The position numbers and the translations under genes were made by a program. 52,634 bases of DNA. Origin: an uncultured Clostridium sp. (lineage in GTDB: Bacteria; Bacillota; Clostridia; Lachnospirales; Lachnospiraceae). Under the pieces are notes generated by a model. That model did no database searches, was not told the DNA's origin, and worked only from the letters and a program-made list of their open reading frames with translations. The stretch lies in the NCBI GenBank assembly GCA_945915475.1, contig CAMEFI010000022.1:1-52634 (forward strand). The letters are read 5' to 3'. Positions 1 through 6,611 of this stretch are shown here, piece by piece. Positions within the stretch are counted from its first letter, which is position 1. Each line of letters begins with the position of its first letter.

Positions 1-42
1 GATTCCTTGACTATTTCCCCATTCTTTTACTTGTGCTTGCAT
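1..42 (-). CDS. MazE/AbrB-type antitoxin, N-terminal 14 codons (cut by window edge)
   Basis: The reverse strand opens with ATG at 42 and reads MQAQVKEWGNSQGI to the edge of the window. The K-W-G-N-S-x-G-I pattern is the typical start of SpoVT/AbrB-fold MazE-like antitoxins, which bind their own promoter and neutralise a MazF/PemK-type RNase. A strong ribosome binding site (GCGAGGAGG) lies about 7 nt before the ATG, and a promoter with a double palindrome lies just upstream. The partner toxin would lie outside the window. Family assignment rests on only 14 residues but the motif is distinctive. Confidence 0.7.
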   Translation of the reverse strand, partial: MQAQVKEWGNSQGI

Positions 43-63
43 ATAGAAACCTCCTCGCATTTA

Positions 64-102
64 GTATATACATAGTATATACCAAGTGGCAGAAAATATC
101 AA
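64..102 (-). promoter_or_regulatory. Promoter and double-palindrome operator of the MazE-like gene
   Basis: On the reverse strand, TTGATA (102-97), a 17-nt spacer and TATACT (79-74) form a good sigma-A promoter. Overlapping and following the -10 are two copies of the self-complementary octamer GTATATAC (75-82 and 64-71), centred 11 bp apart, about one helical turn. This is the arrangement expected for an autoregulating AbrB-fold antitoxin dimer. Autoregulation is inferred from the position only. Confidence 0.6.
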
Positions 103-155
103 TTAAATCCTCATTACATGTTCCATATCATCTACCCCCCCCCATTGAAACCTTT

Positions 156-219
156 AAAAAAAGCCTCGCCTAAGGCTACCATCGACAATTCACATCAACG
201 ATAGCCTTTGATTTTACTA
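156..219 (-). terminator. Terminator-like repeat copy 1
   Basis: Reverse-strand stem (TAGCCTT 202-208 pairing with AAGGCTA 172-178), followed by a short AGCCT/AGGCT hairpin (162-177) and seven T residues (162-156). Bases 171-219 are a near copy of 546-594, which ends the GGGtGRT operon, so this looks like a duplicated terminator region. The transcript it would end is the doubtful small ORF at 195-380 or a lost gene. Confidence 0.5.
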
Positions 220-380
220 CATGCCTTTTTATCTTTTGTTTGTTTTGCCTTGCTAATAAATGTTGCTCCATTATAAGCACATAACATACTTACAAGTGGA
301 GCTGGAGAAATCTCTTTAAACGCAGAAATCAACACTAACAAAATAAATATGCCAGCCATTGTAATTACACCCATTTGCAA
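195..380 (-). CDS. Doubtful small hydrophobic protein (about 54-61 aa)
   Basis: An open frame whose first codon is TTG (380); the first ATG is at 359 (MAGIFILLVLISAF...). It begins with one hydrophobic, membrane-type segment and ends in a Lys-rich tail. The last codons (K-I-K-G-Y-R-stop) lie inside the terminator-like repeat shared with 546-594, which suggests either a real small membrane protein or a remnant fused into a duplicated terminator. No convincing ribosome binding site precedes either start. I recognise no family. It may be non-coding. Confidence 0.25.
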   Translation of the reverse strand: MQMGVITMAGIFILLVLISAFKEISPAPLVSMLCAYNGATFISKAKQTKDKKACSKIKGYR

Positions 381-482
381 GTTGTATCAAGACACCCAAA
401 ACCAATATCATCAATCGATTTTAACATCAAATTATAATTATTTACTATCTGTAAGGAAATGAATTTAATATAATATTTAGAT

Positions 483-504
483 GGGTACAAAAATTTTTGT
501 ACCC
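483..504. terminator. 22-bp perfect palindrome followed by a T-rich tract
   Basis: GGGTACAAAAA (483-493) is followed directly by its exact reverse complement (494-504), then TCTTTTTTAT on the + strand. As RNA it would form a strong hairpin with a U-rich tail reading rightwards, yet no + strand gene lies to its left. It could instead be a protein-binding palindrome. The rest of 381-600 holds no gene that I can support. Confidence 0.45.
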
Positions 505-545
505 TCTTTTTTATGTCCATAATTTGTATGCTACGTGGCAAAATT

Positions 546-594
546 TAAGGCTACCGCCGACAATTCACATCAACGATAGCCCTTAATTTCACTA
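546..594 (-). terminator. Terminator of the GGGtGRT operon; repeat copy 2
   Basis: On the reverse strand AAGGGCTATCG pairs imperfectly with CGGTAGCCTT and is followed by AAATTTTG, just downstream of the GGGtGRT stop codon. The segment is about 85-90% identical to 171-219 in the same orientation, so the two are direct repeats. Confidence 0.55.
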
Positions 595-600
595 TATTTC

Positions 601-1611
601 TTAGAACTTACCAGCCTTGGCTGCTTCCTCGATAGAAACGGCAACTGCAACAGTCATACCAACCATTGGGTTGTTACCTGCACCGATAAGACCCATCATT
701 TCTACGTGAGCAGGAACAGATGAAGAACCGGCGAACTGTGCATCTGAGTGCATACGTCCTAATGTATCAGTCATACCATAAGAAGCAGGACCTGCTGCCA
801 TGTTATCTGGGTGAAGTGTACGTCCTGTACCACCACCGGATGCAACTGAGAAGTATTTCTTACCTTTCTCAATACACTCCTTCTTATAAGTACCTGCTAC
901 CGGATGCTGGAATCTGGTAGGGTTAGTTGAGTTACCGGTAATAGAAACGTCAACGCCTTCCTTCCACATGATTGCAACACCTTCTGGTACAGAGTTTGCA
1001 CCATAGCAGTTAACCTTTGCACGAAGTCCCTCGGAATATGACTTACGGAATACTTCCTTAACCTCATTAGTATATGGATTGTACTCTGTCTCCACAAATG
1101 TAAATCCATTAATACGGGAAATAATCTGAGCTGCATCCTTTCCTAAACCGTTCAGGATAACTCTTAATGGTTTCTGACGAACTTTATTTGCCTTCTCTGC
1201 GATACCGATTGCTCCTTCAGCAGCGGCAAATGACTCATGTCCAGCCAAGAAACAGAAACACTCTGTCTCTTCTTCAAGTAACATCTTTCCTAAGTTACCG
1301 TGTCCCAAACCTACCTTACGGGTATCTGCTACAGAACCCGGAATACAGAATGCCTGAAGACCTTCACCGATTGCTGCTGCAGCATCTGCTGCTCTCTTAC
1401 AGCCCTTCTTAATTGCGATTGCAGCACCTACTGTGTAAGCCCAGCATGCATTTTCAAAACAGATTGGCTGAATACCTTTAACCTGATTATATACGTCTAA
1501 TCCAGCATCTTTCGTAATCTTCTCTGCTTCTTCGATAGAGGAGATACCGTAGCTGTTCAATACTTCATTAATCTTATCAATTCTTCTTTCATATGATTCA
1601 AATAATGCCAT
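601..1611 (-). CDS. GGGtGRT family protein (function unknown)
   Basis: 336 aa. It contains the signature G-G-G-T-G-R-T at residues 259-265 that gives the Pfam family GGGtGRT its name. There is no signal peptide or membrane segment, so it should be cytoplasmic. Cysteines lie at 51, 56, 71, 89, 118, 120, 202 and 246; the 118/120 pair (ECFCF) and Gly-rich loops near 307-313 (GLIGAGN) could suit cofactor or metal binding, but that is inference. The gene starts 20 nt after the NifU-like gene with a strong AAGGAGG site, so the two are surely one operon ending at the 546-594 terminator. The pairing with an Fe-S scaffold-like protein is conserved in many anaerobes as I recall, but I know no assigned biochemical role. 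Confidence 0.85.
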   Translation of the reverse strand: MALFESYERRIDKINEVLNSYGISSIEEAEKITKDAGLDVYNQVKGIQPICFENACWAYTVGAAIAIKKGCKRAADAAAAIGEGLQAFCIPGSVADTRKVGLGHGNLGKMLLEEETECFCFLAGHESFAAAEGAIGIAEKANKVRQKPLRVILNGLGKDAAQIISRINGFTFVETEYNPYTNEVKEVFRKSYSEGLRAKVNCYGANSVPEGVAIMWKEGVDVSITGNSTNPTRFQHPVAGTYKKECIEKGKKYFSVASGGGTGRTLHPDNMAAGPASYGMTDTLGRMHSDAQFAGSSSVPAHVEMMGLIGAGNNPMVGMTVAVAVSIEEAAKAGKF

Positions 1612-1631
1612 TATCTCGTTACCTCCTTCTA

Positions 1632-2339
1632 TTACTTATCAATCTCTTTGTCTGTACGTGGGTCGATTAACTTCACTGCATCATCTACTCTACCATACTG
1701 ACCACAAGACTTCTCATATGCTGTATTCGGATCGTCACCTTTTTTGATAAAATCCGTCATCTTACCAAGGTTAACGAACTTATAACCGATAATTAAATCT
1801 TCTGCGTCCAAAGCGATTGCTGTTACATAACCTTCTGCCATTTCTAAGTAACGAGGTCCCTTCTTCAAGGTACCATACATGGTGCCAACCTGTGAACGAA
1901 GACCCTTACCTAAATCTTCAAGACCTGCACCAACCGGAAGACCTTCCTCAGAAAATGCACTCTGTGTACGACCATAAACAATCTGTAAGAATAACTCTCT
2001 CATAGCTGTATTAATAGCATCACATACCAAGTCTGTATTCAATGCTTCCATTACAGTTAAACCTGGTAAAATCTCTGAAGCCATAGCAGCAGAGTGTGTC
2101 ATACCGGAACATCCGATTGTCTCAACTAATGCTTCCTGAATAATACCTTCCTTAACATTCAATGTCAACTTGCAGGCACCCTGCTGTGGTGCACACCAGC
2201 CAATACCGTGTGTCAAACCGGAAATATCCTTTACTTCTTTTGCCTGTACCCACTTAGCTTCCTCTGGAATAGGTGCACAACCATGATGTACGCCCTGAGC
2301 AACTGGACACATGTTTTCTACTTCTTGTGAATAAATCAT
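1632..2339 (-). CDS. NifU/IscU-like iron-sulfur scaffold protein
   Basis: 235 aa, cytoplasmic, first gene of a two-gene operon with the GGGtGRT gene. The central part (residues 75-95, E-T-I-G-C-S-G-M-T-H-S-A) resembles the NifU_N scaffold core in which Cys and Asp residues hold a nascent cluster. Cysteines are at 11, 21, 49, 56, 77 and 106. The N-terminal C11...C21 and C49...C56 additions and the C-terminal half (140-235) are not part of ordinary IscU, which is about 130 aa. No cysteine desulfurase (IscS/NifS) lies nearby, so a housekeeping SUF/ISC role is unlikely. RBS AAAGGAG precedes the ATG. The family is confident and the partner or substrate unknown. Confidence 0.75.
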   Translation of the reverse strand: MIYSQEVENMCPVAQGVHHGCAPIPEEAKWVQAKEVKDISGLTHGIGWCAPQQGACKLTLNVKEGIIQEALVETIGCSGMTHSAAMASEILPGLTVMEALNTDLVCDAINTAMRELFLQIVYGRTQSAFSEEGLPVGAGLEDLGKGLRSQVGTMYGTLKKGPRYLEMAEGYVTAIALDAEDLIIGYKFVNLGKMTDFIKKGDDPNTAYEKSCGQYGRVDDAVKLIDPRTDKEIDK

Positions 2340-2376
2340 GTTGAAACTCCTTTCAATTGTAAAATTATCGGCTTAT

Positions 2377-2416
2377 CTTATGCATAAGAGTTCCAGTCTA
2401 TCTACTTAATAGACTG
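2377..2416 (-). promoter_or_regulatory. Palindromes in the leader of the NifU-like/GGGtGRT operon
   Basis: Two inverted repeats lie 38-78 nt before the start codon: CTTATGCATAAG (2377-2388, 12-bp perfect) and CAGTCTAT / ATAGACTG (2394-2401 and 2409-2416, 7-nt loop). They could be regulator sites or leader hairpins. No regulator gene adjoins, so the factor is unknown. The remainder of the 2340-2658 gap is divergent promoter DNA. Confidence 0.4.
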
Positions 2417-2537
2417 CACGCCGTAACTGATTACATTTTCTCATATATCGGGAAAAAAATCTAGTCCTATTTTCGTTAAAAATAGAAGAATTTGCAGGAT
2501 TCTTTTTCCATGTATTAAAAAACGCAAACCATCTCCA

Positions 2538-2566
2538 TTGTAACCGCTGCCACCCTGATGTATAAT
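2538..2566 (+). promoter_or_regulatory. Promoter of the PHP gene
   Basis: TTGTAA (2538-2543), a 17-nt spacer and TATAAT (2561-2566) lie about 90 nt upstream of the PHP start codon. Consensus match only. Confidence 0.55.
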
Positions 2567-2658
2567 AAAATCATGCCTTCCATGGCAACACAACTTTTTC
2601 AACAAAGTACATTGTTTCACAAATATCTGTAAAACAACAATATAGAAAGGATTTCATT

Positions 2659-3513
2659 ATGAATTATATTGACCTGCACGTTCATTCTAACGCTTCTGAC
2701 GGCTCTTTTTCTCCTGAAGAAGTAGTCGATTTGGCAAAAAATGCCGGTCTTAGCACTTTTGCACTAACGGACCACGACACCATTGACGGTATCGAAAAAG
2801 CGCAAGAATACGCAAAGAAGATTGGCGGTATTGAAGTAATTCCCGGAACAGAACTTTCCTGCTACTATGGCGACCGGGAAATTCATATTGTGGGATTATT
2901 TGTAGATTACCAGAATTCTGCATTTTGCAAAGCATTAGAGGATCTGAAGATTGCCAGAGAACAGAGAAACCAACAGATGGTACAAAAATTTGTCGATGCC
3001 GGTATTCCTCTGACCATTGAAGAATTAAAGCACGGCAATCCCAACAGTGTCATTACAAGAGCACATTTTGCAAGAGTTCTGGTGGAAAAGGGCATATGCA
3101 AAGATAAAAAGGAAGCTTTTGAAAAATATCTGGGAATTGGTTGTCCTTTCTATCTACCAAAACCCAAGGTAACACCAGAGCACGTGCTTAGCCTGATTCT
3201 AAACGCCGGTGGTACCGCTATCCTTGCCCACCCGTACTCCTATAAGCTATCCCGGACCGAAGTGGAACATCTTCTGGATGAAACCTTAGTTCCTCTGGGG
3301 CTTGCCGGTATGGAATGCTATTACTCCACCTATGATAATGGACAGACGCAGGAGCTTCGAAGCATCGCTTACAAAAGGAATCTTCTTGTATCCGGCGGGT
3401 CTGATTTCCACGGCGCCGTCAAACCAGACATCTCCATCGGAACCGGCAGAGGGAATCTGCGTATTCCTGAAAAAATATTGATAACCATCAAGGAATACCG
3501 GAATTTCATATAA
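2659..3513 (+). CDS. PHP-domain phosphoesterase (RNase AM / TrpH-like)
   Basis: 284 aa, cytoplasmic. The N-terminus carries the PHP metal motifs: H-V-H (residues 7-9), D14-G-S, then T-D-H-D-T-I-D-G near 38-45. Further metal-site histidines lie in E-I-H-I-V-G and A-H-P, and near the end S-D-F-H-G. This arrangement matches the YciV/TrpH group, which hydrolyses 3',5'-nucleoside bisphosphates and trims RNA 5' ends. Length fits (about 280 aa). ATG is preceded by AGAAAGGA. It stands alone on the + strand with its own promoter and converges on yajC. The exact substrate cannot be read from sequence. Confidence 0.85.
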   Translation: MNYIDLHVHSNASDGSFSPEEVVDLAKNAGLSTFALTDHDTIDGIEKAQEYAKKIGGIEVIPGTELSCYYGDREIHIVGLFVDYQNSAFCKALEDLKIAREQRNQQMVQKFVDAGIPLTIEELKHGNPNSVITRAHFARVLVEKGICKDKKEAFEKYLGIGCPFYLPKPKVTPEHVLSLILNAGGTAILAHPYSYKLSRTEVEHLLDETLVPLGLAGMECYYSTYDNGQTQELRSIAYKRNLLVSGGSDFHGAVKPDISIGTGRGNLRIPEKILITIKEYRNFI

Positions 3514-3518
3514 AATTC

Positions 3519-3574
3519 AGGGTGTCACAAGCTCATCTCTGAGATTACAAATTAAAATGAGCTTTTGACACCCT
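3519..3574. terminator. Convergent hairpin between PHP gene and yajC
   Basis: An 18-bp stem with one mismatch (AGGGTGTCACAAGCTCAT at 3519-3536 against 3557-3574) and a 20-nt loop. It sits between two convergent stop codons and can serve both strands, although neither side has a long T-run. Confidence 0.6.
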
Positions 3575-3590
3575 AATCCTCTCTCCTGGA

Positions 3591-3956
3591 TTATTTTTTA
3601 CCGGAATTATTCTTACCAGAGCTTTCCTCCTCAGCATCCGGTTTCTCTACTTCAGCGATTGCATTCTTGTGCATTGGAATACGGCAATTCTTATTATTAC
3701 CAAACTCAACAATAACCGTATCATCTACAATATCCAATACTACTCCGTAAAATCCTCCGGTAGTCATAATATTATCACCAGGCTGGATACTGTTTCTCAA
3801 TGCATCCTGCTGTTTCTGTTGCTTTCTCTGTGGACGTATCAATAAAAAGTAGAAAATACCGCCGAATAATGCGATATATACGATCCAGAATAACGCAGAC
3901 TGTCCTCCGGTTGGTTGTGCTGTTGTTGCTGCCTTGTCTAAAAACATTGTTAACAT
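3591..3956 (-). CDS. yajC: Preprotein translocase accessory subunit YajC
   Basis: 121 aa. One N-terminal membrane helix (F-W-I-V-Y-I-A-L-F-G-G-I-F-Y-F-L-L) is followed by the family hallmark R-P-Q-R-K-Q-Q-K and the G-D-N-I-M-T-T-G-G-F-Y-G-V-V core of the soluble domain. YajC joins SecDF on the SecYEG translocon. The tail is Lys/Glu/Asn-rich and variable. It follows tgt directly, the usual bacterial tgt-yajC order. ATG at 3956 has AAAGGAG 8 nt upstream. Confidence 0.93.
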   Translation of the reverse strand: MLTMFLDKAATTAQPTGGQSALFWIVYIALFGGIFYFLLIRPQRKQQKQQDALRNSIQPGDNIMTTGGFYGVVLDIVDDTVIVEFGNNKNCRIPMHKNAIAEVEKPDAEEESSGKNNSGKK

Positions 3957-4010
3957 AGTTCGCTCTCCTTTACTTCTTAGAAAATATATTCGTCAATTGT
4001 GAGACTTTTG

Positions 4011-5141
4011 CTATTCTCCCTGTTCAAAGCCATCCAAGCGCATCTTCTTATATTCCTGATAACGCTCCTGTTCAATTGCTTCACGAATCTCACTCATCAT
4101 ATTATTATAAAAATACAAATTATGCAAGACGCAAAGACGCATTCCCAGCATTTCTTTTGCTTTTAACAAATGTCTGATATAAGCTCTGGAATAATTCCTG
4201 CACGCCGGACAATTACATTCCTCTGAAATCGGACGACTGTCTAACTCATATTTCGCATTAAAAAGATTCAGCTTTCCATGATTTGTGTAAACATGTCCAT
4301 GTCGTCCGTTCCGGCTTGGATACACACAATCAAAGAAATCCACACCTCTGTCTACCGCCTCCAGGATATTGGCTGGTGTTCCCACTCCCATTAAGTATGT
4401 GGGCTTATCTTTTGGCAGATACGGAACCGTCTCTTCTATTATATGATACATTTCTTCATGGGATTCCCCTACCGCAAGTCCACCTATTGCATAACCGTCG
4501 AGATCCATTTCTGAAATGATCTTAGCATGTTCAATCCGAATATCCTCATAAACAGCACCCTGATTGATTCCAAACAGAAGCTGATTCTTATTAATCGTGT
4601 CTTCTAAACCATTTAATCGTTCCATCTCGGTCTTACAGCGCTCTAACCATCTGGTAGTACGGGCCACCGAATTCTGAACATATTCCCTGGTTGCATGACT
4701 TGGGGCACACTCATCAAATGCCATGGCAATGGTAGATGCAAGATTAGACTGAATCTGCATACTCTCTTCCGGTCCCATGAAAATCTTTCTTCCATCCACA
4801 TGAGAATTAAAATACACGCCCTCCTCCTTGATCTTGCGAAGACCAGCCAGGGAAAAAACCTGAAACCCACCGGAATCAGTAAGAATTGGCTTATCCCAAT
4901 TCATAAACTTATGAAGTCCACCTAACTGTTTTACAATATGATCCCCAGGCCGCACATGCAAATGATAAGTATTGGAAAGCTCTATCTGGGTCCCAATCTC
5001 CTGTAAATCTGTTGTCGCAACTGCTCCTTTAATAGCTGCAGCCGTTCCCACATTCATAAACACCGGCGTCTGCACAGTACCATGAACCGTCTCAAAGGTT
5101 GCACGCTTTGCATTGCCATCTGTTTTGATAATCTGATACAT
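4011..5141 (-). CDS. tgt: Queuine/preQ1 tRNA-guanine transglycosylase
   Basis: 376 aa, full length. It exchanges guanine-34 of Asp/Asn/His/Tyr tRNAs for the queuosine precursor preQ1. Visible landmarks are L-T-D-S-G-G-F-Q-V-F (substrate-binding Asp), V-D-F-F-D-C-V-Y-P-S-R-N-G-R (nucleophile Asp region) and the C-terminal zinc site C-N-C-P-A-C ... L-H-N. ATG is preceded by AGAAAGGA. A consensus promoter (TTTACA 5268-5263, 17 nt, TATAAT 5245-5240) lies upstream. No queuosine synthesis genes or preQ1 riboswitch were seen beside it. Confidence 0.95.
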   Translation of the reverse strand: MYQIIKTDGNAKRATFETVHGTVQTPVFMNVGTAAAIKGAVATTDLQEIGTQIELSNTYHLHVRPGDHIVKQLGGLHKFMNWDKPILTDSGGFQVFSLAGLRKIKEEGVYFNSHVDGRKIFMGPEESMQIQSNLASTIAMAFDECAPSHATREYVQNSVARTTRWLERCKTEMERLNGLEDTINKNQLLFGINQGAVYEDIRIEHAKIISEMDLDGYAIGGLAVGESHEEMYHIIEETVPYLPKDKPTYLMGVGTPANILEAVDRGVDFFDCVYPSRNGRHGHVYTNHGKLNLFNAKYELDSRPISEECNCPACRNYSRAYIRHLLKAKEMLGMRLCVLHNLYFYNNMMSEIREAIEQERYQEYKKMRLDGFEQGE

Positions 5142-5239
5142 AATCTGTTCCTTTCTAACCTTTCAAGACTCCTTTGCGAGTCCTGTGTCGGATACGAATC
5201 ATCTTACCGACAAAACGTTTCCTAACAACACTATCGGAT

Positions 5240-5268
5240 ATTATACTTTGCCCTTTCCCAAATGTAAA
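5240..5268 (-). promoter_or_regulatory. Promoter of tgt-yajC
   Basis: Reverse-strand TTTACA (5268-5263), 17-nt spacer, TATAAT (5245-5240). The leader between it and tgt includes a small hairpin, GACTC-GCAAAG-GAGTC. Confidence 0.65.
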
Positions 5269-5331
5269 CCTTTTCTTTCAAGGCTCTGTTTTCCTCTACA
5301 TTTTTCCGCCTATTCTTCCGAAATATTAATT

Positions 5332-5443
5332 GGTTAGATTGGTACTCGAACAAGGATGTTCACCCCTGATGCAGTCAGGATTCGTCAAAGGACAACTGCT
5401 CGAAAATGGTTAGACTGGAATACATTTCGAAAGGGTGAGAAAC
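5332..5443 (+). promoter_or_regulatory. Structured leader before the EF-hand-like gene
   Basis: The 110 nt before the start contain a direct repeat GGTTAGA-T/C-TGG (5332-5342 and 5408-5418), a hairpin CCTGA-TGCAG-TCAGG (5365-5379) and several TCGAA blocks. It looks more structured than an ordinary spacer, but I do not recognise it as a known riboswitch or RNA motif. It could also hold an alternative-sigma promoter. Confidence 0.35.
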
Positions 5444-6571
5444 ATGAAAATTAATTCAGGTACAGTCCAGATGGACACACAACACAACTACTCCAAAGGA
5501 GTAAATGTCACACAGGCAACTAAGATGCAACAGATTGGAACCGGTGCCACTACCTATTCCGAAACCTCTTTTTCCTATCAGTATATGCAATATTCTACTT
5601 TGCATATAGCATCAAATGCCTCAAAACAATATGATTCTTATATTCCAACAGAAGACAATTCTTCCCAAGGAACACTACTAGCATCCAATCTATATAGCAA
5701 TATGCTTAACAAAAGTCGTTCTTTAGAAGAAGTAAAAACGGCGTTGGAACAATTTCACGAAGAATTAATCAAACGGATTGAAGAATTTATGGAACAGATC
5801 CGAAAACAGCTTCTTGGCATTACAACTTCGGACGCAGAGGGGCTTATGGATCTTACATCCAGCACCTCCCAACCGGGAAGTCTGTGGACCAGGACAGACT
5901 ATGAGAAAATGGAAATTACCGAAAGTGAAACAACCTGTTTTCAAACAACAGGAACCGTCCAGACGGCAGATGGTCGTTCCATCGGTTTTCACATGACCAT
6001 GGAAATGAGCCGTGAATTTACATCAAGTATCGAAAGTATAACATCCGGTACACAATACATTCTGACAGACCCTCTAGTCTTTCATTTTGATGACGCACCG
6101 GATACCATTAGTGACCAGACCTGGCTCTTTGATATAAACGGGGATGGTATAAAAGAAGAAATTTCTGAATTAACAGACGGAAACGGATTTCTTGCCTTAG
6201 ACCGGAATGACAACGGTTCTATCGATGATGGCAATGAATTATTTGGTGCTAAAACAGGAAATGGTTTTGCCGAATTAGCTGCATTTGATGAAGACCGCAA
6301 TGGCTGGATTGATGAAAATGATGCTGTATATTCCAAGCTGAAAATATGGACCAGGGATTCCAACGGCAACAGCCACCTAATGTCTTTAGGCCAGGCAGAT
6401 ATCGGTGCCATTTACCTTGGTGCCGCGGACACTCCTTTTACCTGCGCAAACAAAGAAAACAATGATGTACAGGCAGTAATCCGGCAGACCGGATTCTATT
6501 TACATGAATCCACCGGCTCTGCAAGTGCCATACAACAGATTGATTTTGCAAGCAAACAAAATATCTCATAA
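5444..6571 (+). CDS. EF-hand/RTX-like calcium-site protein of unknown function
   Basis: 375 aa. ATG at 5444 is preferred over GTG at 5435 because AAAGGGTGA lies at the right distance before it. There is no signal peptide. Residues 85-115 form a charged helical stretch. Three calcium-loop-like segments follow: D-I-N-G-D-G near 230, D-R-N-D-N-G near 253 and D-E-D-R-N-G near 282. The stretch from there to I-Y-L-G resembles a module found in large RTX-type and other repeat proteins in which Asp/Asn loops bind calcium. It has its own leader and a shared terminator downstream. Function unknown; a secreted or flagellum-associated role is conceivable but not shown. Confidence 0.6.
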   Translation: MKINSGTVQMDTQHNYSKGVNVTQATKMQQIGTGATTYSETSFSYQYMQYSTLHIASNASKQYDSYIPTEDNSSQGTLLASNLYSNMLNKSRSLEEVKTALEQFHEELIKRIEEFMEQIRKQLLGITTSDAEGLMDLTSSTSQPGSLWTRTDYEKMEITESETTCFQTTGTVQTADGRSIGFHMTMEMSREFTSSIESITSGTQYILTDPLVFHFDDAPDTISDQTWLFDINGDGIKEEISELTDGNGFLALDRNDNGSIDDGNELFGAKTGNGFAELAAFDEDRNGWIDENDAVYSKLKIWTRDSNGNSHLMSLGQADIGAIYLGAADTPFTCANKENNDVQAVIRQTGFYLHESTGSASAIQQIDFASKQNIS

Positions 6572-6578
6572 TGCAAAC

Positions 6579-6607
6579 ATGCGCATTTTCCATAAGAAAA
6601 TGCGCAT
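6579..6607. terminator. Bidirectional terminator
   Basis: A 12-bp perfect stem (ATGCGCATTTTC 6579-6590 against 6596-6607) with a CATAA loop, followed on the + side by TGTTTTATT, sits between the convergent EF-hand-like gene and the ABC permease. Confidence 0.8.
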
Positions 6608-6611
6608 TGTT

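Noticed and set aside
135-143. Run of nine C residues as a phase-variation tract
   Set aside because: It lies outside any gene and about 30 bp beyond the -35 of the MazE-like promoter; no effect on a reading frame or promoter spacing can be shown.
5142-5239. preQ1 riboswitch before tgt
   Set aside because: No preQ1 aptamer features were found; only a small GACTC/GAGTC hairpin is present.
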